From NCBI GenBank assembly GCA_963555705.1, contig OY743170.1, positions 10,021,096 to 10,085,095 on the forward strand: a stretch of 64,000 bases of DNA, written 5' to 3'. A program made the position numbers and the translations under genes. This stretch comes from Ligustrum vulgare (lineage: Eukaryota > Streptophyta > Magnoliopsida > Lamiales > Oleaceae). Under the pieces are notes generated by a model. It had not been told where the DNA came from. It made no database searches and saw only the letters and a program-made list of their open reading frames with translations. This document shows positions 1 through 11,103 of this stretch, in pieces. Position 1 is the first letter of the stretch; each line of letters starts with the position of its first letter.

Positions 1-640
1 ATAATAATATCAAAGTTGTGTAATGAATAATGAAAATTACATCCCTATAAATAGGGTCAAAACTAGGTTTAAGAGTTGTAATTAAATAAGGAAACAACTA
101 CCTAAAATTATGGAAATAAAATAACCTAAAATTTCACGCGTTTATAATGTTACGGCCGTGACTAATTTTCTTACGGCCGTAACCTTGCTTCTGATTCACT
201 CTTACGGCCGTGACATATGACTTACGGCCGTAAGTCCAAAAACGTACAATTCCAATTTTAAGCAGCAACTTCTTTACGGCCGTGATATTAACCTTTACGG
301 CCGTAAGCCGTAATTTCTTCAAAATTCAGTTTTAAGCAGAAGGTTGATTACGGCCGTGAGAATTATGAATTACGGCCGTAATTCTTGAATTTTGGCAATC
401 TTCTTCGACGGCTTGAATGAGGTTGGTCTACTCGTCGTTTTGGCTCGGCCCCAACATGGAACTTGCTTCTTTTGATGACACGAACATTGTTTTGGCCATC
501 GTTTCTTGAACTAACTCGTCCATTGCTTCCTTGGCCCTCTTTGTTTGCAATCGAGTCATCGGTCCTCCTTTGATCTTCAACGGATCTTTGTGCGGGCTTG
601 TATCCGTGGTCTGGATCACATCATTTAGCTTGAGCTTTTT
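1..640 (-). mobile_element. Ty3/gypsy fragment: 3' end of pol and downstream region
   Basis: The minus-strand frame ending at 428 encodes a short tail in which DPLKIKGGPMTRLQTKRAKE is visible. The pattern DPLKxxxGPxTRxxxKxxKE is typical of the extreme C-terminus of plant Ty3/gypsy polyproteins, after the integrase. The frame is open from about 640 to the stop at 428-430. No protease, RT or integrase lies within the window, and a different repeat starts around 628, so this is a truncated piece. The 427 bases beyond the stop (lower coordinates) would be the 3' non-coding part or LTR and hold the palindrome array described separately. The family assignment rests on the short tail only. Confidence 0.6.
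150..381. repeat. Array of eight ACGGCCGT palindromes in four alternating pairs
   Basis: Eight copies of TTACGGCCGT occur at 150, 171, 202, 222, 274, 295, 348 and 370. They alternate strictly: the first of each pair continues GA (TTACGGCCGTGA) and the second AA (TTACGGCCGTAA, a perfect 12-bp palindrome). Spacing within a pair is 20-22 bp and between pairs 52-74 bp. The DNA between them is not conserved apart from a TTTTAAGCAG word near 257 and 331. The array lies downstream of the gypsy pol tail. A regulatory role in the element is possible but not shown. Confidence 0.85.
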
Positions 641-1036
641 TCGAGCCGAGCCGAGCTTTTAATATATATATATTTTATAGCAAAAATTCATAATTTTTTA
701 TTGAAAATGTATATATATATATAGCAAGTTGAGCCGAACTCGTGGTCGAAATTCATTATTCAAGCTTCCATCGAGCTTTTTCTAGCAGGCTTTTTTTGGC
801 TCGAGCCGAGCCAAACTAAAGTCCGTCTCTAAAAAAAAAAAAAAAAAACTCGGTTCAAGCTTTGGCTTGAAATCTTGAGTCGCAAGCCGAGCTTAGCCCG
901 AGATTTTTTCGAGCTGAGCCGTTTTGCCATCCCTACCAACACCAAAATTTTCTGTCTGGTCCAAGCCCAAGTACCTTTTTTACGAGCCGAACAGAGCCGA
1001 ACTCATGAACTATCCGGTCCATTTGCCACCCCTACC
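628..1036. repeat. GAGCCGAG-rich dispersed repeat, possibly hAT/MITE-like
   Basis: The segment is built of variants of GAGCCGAGC and TCGAGC on both strands (633-660, 727-790, 798-815, 880-920), with an A-tract at about 832-848. Two right-hand ends look alike: TTTTGCCATCCCTACC near 922-937 and ATTTGCCACCCCTACC near 1021-1036. In reverse they read GGTAGGGGTGGCAAAT, which resembles ends of plant hAT-type MITEs. No matching left end or 8-bp target duplication was found, so the class is uncertain. Confidence 0.35.
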
Positions 1037-1180
1037 TTAATCAAAATGCCAATAGCTTTGGTTTGTTTCGTACTTCCTCTCTAAAGTAACCACCCTCCTG
1101 CAAATGGTCAATCTGCATTTTTTGTTTGAAGTTAGGCTTATTTCTCTCAACTTATTATTATTTTTTTTTAATGATAACAG

Positions 1181-1315
1181 TGGTCAAAATGCATTGCAAG
1201 TACTTGTAGCTTATGATGCCTGCATTCGCTTACGCCTAAATGCGTGGGCAAGAGGATGTACAGAGGTAACAGAATTTCTCCGAGATGAGTGCGTTCTTCT
1301 TCGGAATGCCTTTGG
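1181..1315 (+). pseudogene. Orphan internal exon of an unrecognised plant gene
   Basis: A 135-nt open segment encodes a conserved-looking peptide containing ALQVLVAYDACIRLRLNAWA and then EFLRDECVLLRNAFG. It is preceded by a T-rich tract and a good acceptor (ATGATAACAG|T at 1180/1181) and followed by a donor (TTTGG|GTATAT at 1315/1316). The exon starts and ends after the second base of a codon, so it is symmetric and could be skipped or shuffled without changing frame. Composition and splice signals look like a real internal exon, but no neighbouring exon, start or stop was found. The family was not recognised. It is probably a gene fragment left or captured among repeats; a distant intact gene extending outside the window is less likely. 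Confidence 0.5.
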
Positions 1316-1335
1316 GTATATCTTCAAAGATTAAT

Positions 1336-2540
1336 GTTATCACATTTACACGATTTTTTTCCAGCATGAAATCTAGTTTGATCTTATTTATCTAAAACGG
1401 TTCTCTCTTTGACTTCTTATTTTTCTAGACTACACAAACTTTCGTTGTAACCTCGAGGTGTAAAACCAGCAGAAAGCTCCACGACCACGAAGACCGAAGA
1501 AAAGGCGACAACCTTAAAAATGAAAAGGATAGTTGGAAAGATTCGTTTAGAAGGTTTAACCTTTTTCCCTTTGATAATAACCGCAAATTATTTTGACCTT
1601 TTTTTATCTCTATTTGAAGCAATGAAAGATAATGCCTGTGGCTATCCTTTTCACCTGAAATATTAAGTTGATAGAGACGTGACAATTATTTTTAAAATTT
1701 CATTTGCGAGCATTACCATCCGCCCCCTTCAAAGAACATGTGCACAAATTTTATCAATGAGTAGCGGTGAGACTTTCGAGACCTATTCCTGCTCTTATAT
1801 AATATTGAACAACCAGGTCTCAAAGCTTAAACAACAATAGAGGGAGAGGGAAAAAAAATTAAGGCTGCGTTCTTTTTGACGTTTTCCAGCTGTTTTTCGT
1901 TTTCCATTTTCGAAAACGCGCGTTTTTCACTTAAAAAAAAAATTAAAATAATCAAAAAAATTTGAAATTTGTCAAAATTTATCATTTTTAATTACATTAT
2001 TGGTCCCTGATTTTCAAAACTTGTCATTTTAATCCTCAAATTTTGAAATTTCTTTCGAAAATATCCTAATTTATTTGCAACTTAAGTCCCTCAACTTCAG
2101 ATTTTGTTGCACATTAGTTCACAAATTTTACTTTTCTTTCAATTTAGTCCTTTTCGTATTTGCTTTATAGGTCATTGTCTTCAAACATGTATAACTTTTG
2201 ATGTACAACTCCGAATTGCACTCTATTTTTTGCGTGGAACTCCAAATTCAACCATATTTCGGATGATGTATCATGTGCTTAATTATTAAACATTTCTTTT
2301 TTACTTTTGTATTGTAGACACTTATTTTGTAAGGACATAATTAATTAAAGTAAATTGATTTTTGCAAATTTTATTGAAACTTAAATTTTAAACGTTATGA
2401 ATGCTTACTAGAAGGATATATCTACATAAAGTATTAAATGGAACGATTATTTTAGAGGATCCTAAGAAGACCTCTAGTTTTTGTTGGAGGCTTGAGCCAA
2501 ATACAAATGTTTTCACTAAAATACAAAAAATAAAATAAAT
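1336..2540. other. Repeat-rich non-coding stretch
   Basis: No supportable gene. Near 1863-1935 the words GGCTGCGTTCTTTTT and GAAAACGCGCG resemble a MITE terminus. From 1985 to 2170 there are several phrases of the type CATTTTAATCCTCAAATTTT and CTTAAGTCCCTCAAC, of the kind also seen in the LTR-like elements at 12190-12480, 15745-15830 and 63390-63520. It is therefore probably decayed repeat DNA. Confidence 0.4.
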
Positions 2541-2544
2541 AATC

Positions 2545-2622
2545 TACTGGCAAGAATCAAACTAAGTGACGTATAACATAGGCACAAGTATATCTATCCA
2601 TTGTATCAACTATGCCAAGCTC
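2545..2622 (-). repeat. SINE-like tRNA-derived fragment
   Basis: Read on the minus strand, TGGCATAGTTGA (2617-2606) fits a Pol III A-box (TRGCNNAGTNGG-like). AGTTTGATTCTTG (2563-2551) fits a degenerate B-box (GGTTCGANTCC-like) about 43 bp further on. The spacing suits a tRNA-derived SINE head. A T-rich stretch follows. The target duplication and full length were not resolved, so this may be a fragment. Confidence 0.4.
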
Positions 2623-2639
2623 CATTTGTTGTCACTATT

Positions 2640-3060
2640 CTACTTTCAAAATATATATGTGCAAAATATTTGATTTACTTTTTTTTTTTTTTTTTTTTGT
2701 GGGCCCTTTGTGATCGGACCCTAAGCGACTATCTTACTCTCGGGGTTAGCTCTGGCGGATAAGGCCATGAATTACATAAAAAATTCATTGGATATTGGGC
2801 ACATAAATTTGCTCAAATGTGGGAAATAATGATAAGATAAACATTTCAGTCCACATTCTGTAGGTTTACCAAAAAAAAATAAAAAATAAAAATAAATTAA
2901 ATGTCCACAGTTTGCAGGGAAAAAATAATCAACAAAACAACGTGGCTAATGCCAAAACTAAAAGGGGAAATATATAGCACAAAACACCAAGACAAAATAT
3001 GGTGGCATAGAAGAAAAATAAGACTGAGGGCACCATTAGTTCTGCGAAATTCATGCATGA
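2640..3060. other. Non-coding stretch downstream of the intact laccase
   Basis: Contains a T-run at about 2681-2698, a GC-richer phrase at 2700-2760 and A-rich DNA at 2870-2900. The part nearest 3060 would be the laccase 3' UTR, since that gene ends at 3061 on the minus strand. Short open frames on both strands overlap here but show no recognisable product. Confidence 0.5.
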
Positions 3061-5444
3061 TCAACATTTGGGAAGATCTGCAGGTGGTGGAAGCAACCTC
3101 TGATTGGGAAGTTTTCCATCTAAAACCAGCCATACCATCTTCAAACCCCAGCTTGTGTGAACTTCTAGGTGGCAATGCATGAACCACACGCCTGCCAACA
3201 AATAATTCTTACTATATATATATGTCATCCTTGCCAGTTGTTGTCAACAACCAGTTTTCTATAGTTTAAGAGTAACTTCTTGTTAAATATAGTTGTAATT
3301 AGGATCTTTCAACAAGTACCTATAGATTTTATAGTTCAGGTTTCGTGCTTTATATTATTGTAATCAATTGCATCTTGTTTAACAGTCAGATAAGAAAGAA
3401 TTTAGATTTTGTTTCTATAGTAATTAACTCACCTGGATTGTCGGCCAAAAACCTGATAGCAATCCAGCCACCGGAGGGCACGCCCACGGTGTTTCTTTCA
3501 ATGGGATCGACAAGGTTGAAGTTCTTAGGGTCCTTATTTGGATCAAAGTTTCCAAAACCTTGTCCAACAACAAAGAAATTGAAGCCATGGAGATGAAGAG
3601 GGTGGCTCTCAGCACCAAGAATGCTTGTGTCCTGCATTATTAGTTCTACACTCGTATTGAACGGAAGGACCATAAGCTTGGTTCCATTGCTGACCATAGT
3701 GTTGTTTGGAGGGGTTCCTGTATAGTTAAACCAGTGAAGTGGGTTTATAGGAAAATCTGGGCTATAGAGGCCATTTGATTGCCCAGAATAGTGTGCTTGG
3801 AGGAGGGCTGTGTTTGGTTGTACAAAAGATACATTGTTAACAGAAGCAGAAAATTTTGTTCCATTAGGTCCTTGGCAGGTCTGATTTCTTTGATCACACG
3901 GTCTCGTTCCAAGGCCAATTGTAAAAAACAAACGTTTATCGATTTTCTTGGGAACGTTGGCAGGGAATTGAGGAGTTGCTAAACTGCGTAATTTATTCAT
4001 GAAATTAGTGACAAAATTAGTGTCGTTTAGGGCTGGTAGGGATGGTTTAAATAGTGGAAGTTTTTTCAGGTTTGACGGAATCTCATATTCAAGGATGCCA
4101 GCAACAGTGGAATTGTCGAATGTGCCTTGGCCTGTAACATATGGTCTGGCCATCATGAAGTAAGAGGCATTGGGGAAGTGGGATTTAGTCTTCAGAAGAA
4201 CATTACTGGTTTGGCCAGGTGTAATAACAAGTGTTTCGGTCTCAAAAGGTTTCACATAAATGGCATCAGTTTCAACAACTGTTAGTGTATGGTTTGCTAT
4301 GCTGAAAAATAGCTCGTCGTTGAGTGCAGCATTGATTAATCGAAGAAGATAAGTCTTTCCAGGTTTCACTTTCAGCTTAAAAGTATCTGCGCCACACATA
4401 ATTAAGCACATTACGCGTCACAATTCTATTGTAAAAACAGCGGCAATGATAAATTTTCCGCAATTACCGTATAAAAGAAATGTTGGATACCTTTGGCCGA
4501 GCAATTATACAATGGCCCTGGAAGTCCATTGATGGTATAGGAATCAGAGACATTTGGACCGCCTCCGGTTTGCAAGGCTTGGCTAATTATTGCCTCAGGA
4601 TCAGCATTGAACCATTCTCCTGGAAATAATCCGACAATTTTAATTAATTTTGATAATTAGAAGTATTAATGGAGTCTTATAAGCAATATGGCAAGAACAT
4701 AAGTACAGATTAGTTAGTTACCAAAGATGATGGGAACTTGTTTATAGGGTTTAGCAAATGGATATTGGGTTCCTTGTTTGGGAAGAATGATTATAGGGCC
4801 ATAAAGAGTTGATCTTAGCCATGAAATATGTGCATGCCACCAAAGAGTTCCCCTTTGGCCTACAACAGTGAAGTTATACACATAGCTTTGTCCAGTTTGG
4901 ATAGGACATTGTGTAATATATGCCGGGCCATCGGCCCAACCACTACGAAGCTGCCTAATCCCGTGCCTGTTACAAAGAATTTTTTATTTTATTTTATTTT
5001 ATTTTTTCAACCAAGAATTTTTCATTTCATCTTACTTATGTAGGAAATTTAATTGAATTGTGTACGTACCAGTGGATGGAGATGTTGTTTTGGACATGAT
5101 TAACCACTTCAATTAGAAGGCGATCACCTTCCCTAGCAATGATACGAGGTCCGGGAAATTTACCATTTACTGTCACCAAACTTTTCGTGTGGCATAGCCG
5201 CGTCACAGTTTTCATTTGAACCTACAAAGAATATATATGTATATATCCAAACTGTATAATTAAAAAATTGAAGTCATTATAACCAAAAATTCTTAATGCA
5301 TATGATGTTGAGACAATAAATACTTACATTAAATTTGTAGTGCCTGATGGTGCCTACATTCTGAGATAGAACAAAACCAGGGAAAACATAAATTGCTAAA
5401 GTAAGAACTCCAAATAATATTATTAATGAAATCTTTTCTCCCAT
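3061..5444 (-). CDS. Laccase (secreted multicopper oxidase), intact, six exons
   Basis: A blue copper oxidase of the plant laccase family, which oxidises phenols (monolignols, flavonoids) with reduction of O2 to water in the apoplast. Six exons join to 1728 nt, 575 residues, a normal laccase length: 5444-5328, 5221-5070, 4966-4722, 4619-4491, 4386-3433 and 3191-3061. All introns are GT...AG and the frame is unbroken. Residues 1 to about 27 form a hydrophobic signal peptide ending near VLSQ. The four copper segments are present: HWHG (about 89-92), WWHAHISW (about 132-139), HPLHLHG (about 476-482) and [12 protein letters not shown] (about 538-549, Leu at the axial position). Many NxT/S sites suggest glycosylation. 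The start is the ATG that opens the signal peptide; the end is PPPADLPKC. The broken copy at 34859-42256 shares exon boundaries, so the two arose by duplication. Which laccase clade it belongs to was not decided. Confidence 0.95.
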
Positions 5445-5535
5445 TTCTTGTTGGTTTTGGACTGTACTTCGACAAGGCAAATAGAATTGTATTCTTAAAT
5501 TGTAGTTGCTGTTGCATAGTTGAATTGGCACACTG

Positions 5536-5537
<2 letters not shown>

Positions 5538-5574
<37 letters not shown>
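5538..5574. repeat. (AT)n microsatellite in the laccase 5' region
   Basis: An uninterrupted AT run begins about 94 bp upstream of the laccase ATG (minus-strand gene starting at 5444). It falls where a TATA box or 5' UTR would be, so length changes could affect promoter spacing. No other promoter element was identified. Confidence 0.8.
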
Positions 5575-5575
<1 letters not shown>

Positions 5576-5576
<1 letters not shown>

Positions 5577-8575
5577 GAATTGTGTGATTGAACAATATCT
5601 TAGTTTAATGAAAAGAATGAAGTAGAACAAGGCTTGAAATTAAGACAATCTTGGTCGGGCCAACTGTTGTTGGAGGACAAGTACTTTAGAGTGGTGGCAA
5701 AGACAATATAATAGAAATATTTATGTATATTTTCATCCATAATTTGACACAACACAAAATGTATACCTGCATGCCTCTGTAAGAAATACATGTATTTTAA
5801 CATTTCACTACAACCACCAACCCTGGTTTATTACTGTATCAATGTTTGATACGATTCATCAAGATTTTAACTTTTTATTAAAAATCAGATTTTTATTAAA
5901 GTCAAAGTCAACAATTAATCAAAGTCACATATTTCATGGGGTCCCACAACTTTTTAACCACACATCTCGTTAACTTTTATTAAAATCTGTTAAAAAATTG
6001 GTTTTAATCTCCATCAAACAGGAGTTTAATATTTTTCGAGTATTTTTATAGTCAAACTTACCAAACAATATATATATATTTTTCGAGTATTTTTATAGTC
6101 AGACTTACCAAACAATATATATATATATAGAAATCTGAAATAAAGATGATAAAAATTGTTCTTTGTTATGAGCTTGTGACATCGATCTGGGAGCTGGTTC
6201 CAGGCTAGAATTCAATAAATGCTGAAGACAAAGTTAACACGTACCAAATAAAGTTCTTTGTGTTCAAGCAAAAACTAAGGCTTAATGAAAAGCTTCAATT
6301 AATACTTGAAACTCTTTGTTTTGAATACTTATAATTTTTGTGTCATTTTCATAGTTAGTTCATGGCTGAACCGATTGGAACCTGGTTGGTAGTAAAGAGC
6401 CATCCATTTCTGTAGTTCCTGAGAAGTTAAGCTGTGAGAAGGGAATAGGGATAGACCATAAAAAAAATAAAACATATTTGAAATTTTTTGCTATGAAACA
6501 TACAAATTGGATTACATATTTCTCACCAGCCTTTTTTGATATTATATTATGATTCACTTGGTTATACTTTTATCGTACAAGGCAATTCTAGTTGGACAAT
6601 TATGAACTCGCGAAAAACATGTAAGAAATAAATCTGCATTGTGAGCTATATGCTGTAAATCATGAAGCCTAGACAGATTGTTCTGTGCATTAGTTTTTGA
6701 TATATGTAGGAAACAAAATTAAATTGACCAGAAAGAAATAATATTAAAATAAAGTCAGATCGATACTTATCAGTTTTCAAGAACAATTTTAGACCAATGG
6801 AACAAAATATTGATAGAATTACCAACTAAGGATCATAAAAGAGCTCAATGGTATGTATTAAAAAATTGGAAAATCATAACTATCATACTTTAAGAATAAA
6901 ATTTAAAAAATCTCAAACTTCTAGAATTTTTTAAAACGCGGGTCATAAATTATTATTGTTATCATTCTTAAAATTATATGGGTGAGAAAATAATTTGAAA
7001 TAAATTGAGTATCAATGACGGATAGATTTTTTAATTCATTTCCTAGAGAGAACTCAGCTATCTTACCCCCAAAGTTTCCACAAATCATAAAATAGAAAAT
7101 AGAACCCAAATCTTCGATCATGGCATGATTGTCGACAATAATAATTGGTCATAGATATTCTCTACACGATTTATCTAGAGTAGTGTTTTTTTTGGGAAAA
7201 AAATATTCTGGTTTAAAAATTCAAGTCTTCCCCCCCACCCCAGAATACGTAAAATTTGTCAAGTGTTGGAATGTGTGCAAAAGTATTAGAAATTTACTGA
7301 TATGTAATGAATAATTATTTATATTTGATATAATATTTGACTTTTATTTAACTTTGTAATTCATTATTATATGTAAGTTGTAACAAAGAGCCTTTAATTG
7401 TTTAAAGATAACATGATATTAGTACTTTCGAAGTACAAAAGATTAATATCATATTTCAATCGAGAATGATTCAATTTTGAACCTTGAATAAAGATAGACA
7501 CTTTATTTTATTGAGGTTCATTTGTTTATTACTCTAATTAATCATAATAGGCAATTTTTCTTAATAGTCGCAACTAATTGAGTCATGAGTAATGACACTG
7601 ATATATTTTGGGATAAGTATATTGGATTGGACCATTGTGAAATTAATTCTCTACCGTGCTTAGGAATTGAGATTCATATAACTATCATATGGATTTTCTT
7701 AATCTATCTTGGAAGATATTTATTATGTAACAATCCTTAGTCTTTGATATTATAAATAGTTAGATAATAAATTGATGTAATAAATTATTTATGATATTAA
7801 ATAAGGGGATAAAAATATATTTGGTATATAACTAAATATATATAGTAGTAAAATGAGTGTTCAAAAGTTTATTCTCCATCCATCTTTTTATAAATAAATG
7901 TAGTTGTAGATGTAGATAAAACTAACTTAAATAGGTATCACTATGGATACATCGAAATAAAAGTAGCGGCCGTTTGGAAATACTATAACAATTATAAATT
8001 GATTTTTTTATGCTTTAATGTAAAATGTGTGATTGAAAAGTAGAGATAATATGTCCATAGTTAAAAAATTGTTTGAAAAAATTGTGTTATTTATAAATTA
8101 TAATGATTGCGTTAAAAACCATACACAATCAAAACTTTTTTATAAATTTAGTATAAAGTTTAAATCCACATATTATTGAAATTATATAGATTTAATATCG
8201 ATTACACTAAGTAATTTTTTCAACCCAAAAAAAAAAATCAAAACTAAAATAAATAAATTAGTACATAGTAATGTTATTTTTTTTTTTTTTTTTTTTAACC
8301 CAAGTTTCATGCAAGTTGACTGCTGCCAATAGAAAGTCATGTTGGAATTTTCCATTAGTTTTACTAGTAAAGAAAGTATATTGAAAATACTAAGCAGGTT
8401 GCGTACAATAACTTCATTAGATTTCACCATAAGTTTATGAATATTGAACCCTAGCATATCTTATCCATATGCATGTTAAACAAGTGAAATGCCTCACAAA
8501 TTCTTTGTTGTGGTTTTGATTCGAATATGTGCCCTTTGATGTGATAAATTGCATTTTCTGAAATGTGCTTTCTTT
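5576..8575. other. Intergenic DNA upstream of the intact laccase
   Basis: AT-rich sequence with no supportable gene. It presumably includes the laccase promoter nearest 5445. One short minus-strand frame (about 6557-6360) ends in MDGSLLPTRFQSVQP; it has no recognised family and no splice context, so it is not called. The word GCGGCCGTTTGG near 7967 resembles a MITE end, without a partner. Confidence 0.5.
6031..6125. repeat. 47-bp tandem duplication
   Basis: The unit TTTTTCGAGTATTTTTATAG followed by TCARACTTACCAAACAATA and a short TA run occurs twice, with CGAG at 6037 and 6084 (period 47). The copies differ at one A/G position. It sits in a TA-rich stretch. Confidence 0.8.
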
Positions 8576-8583
8576 AGTGACTG

Positions 8584-9722
8584 CAGGGACAGATCCACCA
8601 ATAGGCGAGGTAGCGTGGTCGCGCTAACTCGCCGCCGGTGATCCACCACTGATGCTTGGCACTGTGCTGCTGCTGTACTGAATTTTTTTTTAATTTTTTG
8701 CCCCAAATTAGTACCCAACCCAAGCCCAAAGGACCAAACCAAATTCAAAAACGTTCTCTTTTGGCAACCAAAATCTGAAAAATTGAATCCCTAAGCTAAG
8801 GCTGCCTTACACTTTCTTCTTGTTTCCGCCACAGTCCAGTCCACACGCTGCCACGCACACTGGACAGCTTCTGCATTGGAGTTCGCCGCTTGCCGTGACG
8901 CCATCGCTGCTGCCCACCGGTCGCTCTCCGGCAGTCTGAACTCTCCGAAGCCCGAAGGTAAGCTCTATGGCACTGGCATGGCAATTGGCAGCTTAGTTTT
9001 ATTTTGGGCTTTTGTTGACTGTTGTTGATTATTTTTATTTTATTTTATTTTATTTTTTGTATTTTCAGATTTGTAATGTTTATGTGTAATTTTTTTAATT
9101 AGTAAATATTAATGTTTGATTTTTCAATTTTTTGGTTAGATTACTTTACTCGGCTCGGCTGCCCATTGTTGTCTATGTCATTTCCCAAGTTTTGATTCAT
9201 TTGTGATTTCTCATTTCAATTATCAGGTAATGAGGCTAAACTTTGATTTGTTATAACTAATTTGGGAATTATACATAAATGTTACATTTAAGTTTCTGCA
9301 ATGTGGTTAGATTTGTAAATTGAGATTATTGAGATGAAAATATGATTTGATTTGTGAATTGTGATTATTGGTTTATAGTTTGTGAATTGAGTTTTGGTGA
9401 ATATGTGAATGAGGCAATATTGCATCGTTTCCAAAATATCAAACCCCGAAGAATGCATTTGTCTGAGCAAACGAATACCGACTAATGTCAATGTCATGTA
9501 TTTTGCATTTATTTTGCTTTGTATTGGATTATATATTCATATATTTCATTAACAAGGTTTTGTTTTATTTCTATACCTATTTATTTATTTTTAAATTTTA
9601 TTTCATTAAATAATATTCACAATCTCGCTACTGCGATCGTTGACGTTCGTCGATCAACGATCGACGGGTCAACGGTCAACGATCGACACTCTAGTTGGAC
9701 TTCGAACTTGGATCCGCCATTG
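8584..9722. mobile_element. Non-autonomous hAT-like element, 1.14 kb
   Basis: The left end reads CAGGGACAGATCCACC. The right end, reverse-complemented, reads CAATGGCGGATCCAAG. The first 14 bases match at 10 positions, with the GATCCA core shared. The flanks AGTGACTG (8576-8583) and AGTGAGTG (9723-9730) form an 8-bp target duplication with one mismatch, the size made by hAT transposases. CAGNGGCGGATCCA-type termini are common in plant hAT elements. There is no transposase-like frame inside, so it would be mobilised in trans. The interior contains a GC-rich portion (8800-8960) and a GATCGAC-rich inverted repeat near the right end. Confidence 0.5.
9636..9690. repeat. CGATCGTTGA inverted repeat cluster
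   Basis: CGATCGTTGA and TCAACGATCG form a perfect 10-bp inverted repeat around a 10-nt loop. Further copies of GTCAACGGTCAACGATCGAC follow directly. This subterminal clustering near one end of the hAT-like element would suit transposase binding, but that is inference. Confidence 0.6.
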
Positions 9723-9730
9723 AGTGAGTG

Positions 9731-10275
9731 CACATCTTTCTGTACGTTGACCCAACACATGACTACATTGTAACTATTGGATTTGTGTCTCTTGGCGTGC
9801 TTGCGTCGACTTGAGTTGCTTACTATGGATCTAAGTCGGTATCTTGATTTTTCTCTCTAGTTCTTTAGTTCTTGGGCTAGGGTTATCTAGTTCTCTCCTT
9901 CCTCTTCATTCCAACTGTAATCTTTGTAGATCTTTGAGAGTTTATACTTCGTGTATAAATAGTCGTGGATGATATATTTCTTCGTTAAACATTTTAGTAA
10001 GGCAATAGGAACCGAAATATGTTGGATTCCTACAATCTATACAAGTCTAATTTCTTGGTTGATTTTAGTGGATCTGGAGCAAATCTATCCAGTTGATATA
10101 TGTTCAATAAATGAATAGCGTTATTACGTCAACATCAACACTGTGAGTGAAAAATCTTGTGTTCATTCGTTTATAGTTTCTGCAAGTAGTTTACCGTTTC
10201 TGCAACTTTTTTACGTTTTTACTTTGTGCGATTTTTGTTTAAAAGCACTTACCATTGATTCTTGGACCAACAATG
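9731..10275. other. Unassigned non-coding stretch, LTR-like
   Basis: No gene. The sequence has a TATAAATA-like box (9953-9960, GTGTATAAATAG) and an AATAAA-like word (10106-10114, TTCAATAAATGA), a layout seen in LTRs, but no matching partner or terminus was found in the window. Confidence 0.3.
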
Positions 10276-11093
10276 TGTTGGAATTCAACCCAAATTATAT
10301 TTCGGATTTATCCCAATACCTTTCCTTCGTGTTGAGAAATATAAATTAACAGGCGAAATAAAATAAAAAGAAGAACCCAAGATTTACGTGGAAAACTCCA
10401 AAATTGGAGAAAAACTACGGGCCGTAAAAAACAGAGATATTCCATTTTATGAAAATTGTTACAATCATATAGAATCTCTTACACACACCCGACCCCCAAT
10501 TACAATGTCAACAACACCCACTATTTGGTGTTCTCTCTCTAAGCATTGCACTTGTAATTGAATGACAACTCCTCTATTTATAGACATGGAAATCTTTTCA
10601 CCGTCATTGACAACTCGCGCTAAATTTTCGGAGTTCAAATTCAAATCGAACTTCTCCTGTAAAAGGATAATGCTCATCCATTCAGAATTCAAATTCGAAT
10701 TGAACTCTTCATCTTCAATGACATCTCGTACTTAGTTGTCGCTAGCTAGGAGTTCAAATCCAAATTGAATTCTTCCTTTCCATGTGACATGTTCATATCT
10801 TGTTGATTGCATCACCACAAACATCTTGAATGTGAATGTGCATGAAAGTATTAAAAGATTTGTGAATACTATTGTAGATAACACAAAGCATATGTGTATA
10901 TTTATATCACCTATGTGACATGTTCACAACTTAGTTGTCGCTAGCTAGGAGTTCGAATCCAAATTGAATTCTGCACTTTCCATGTGATATTAATCTATTA
11001 ATATCATTTTTTTTACATTTAATTAAATTCATTTTAAATTATCCTATTATTTTCAATTTTATGATTTCTCAATTTGAGTCAATCACATTCAAC
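10276..11093 (-). repeat. Copia LTR (3' LTR of the 10276-17681 element)
   Basis: The segment runs TGTTGGAATTC...CACATTCAACA on the plus strand. It aligns over most of its length with the LTR at 17023-17681, for example ATTATATTTCGGATTTATCC and AAATAAAATAAAAAGAAGAA. On the minus strand a polypurine tract GGGGGAGAAA (11103-11094) lies directly before it, as expected for a 3' LTR. It is about 160 bp longer than its partner because each lacks segments the other has, so the two are old or came from sister copies. CAATG flanks it at 10271-10275. Confidence 0.7.
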
Positions 11094-11103
11094 ATTTCTC
11101 CCC

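Noticed and set aside
2897..3187. Overlapping frames of more than 90 residues on both strands
   Set aside because: The minus strand here is the last laccase exon in a different frame; both long frames are shadows.
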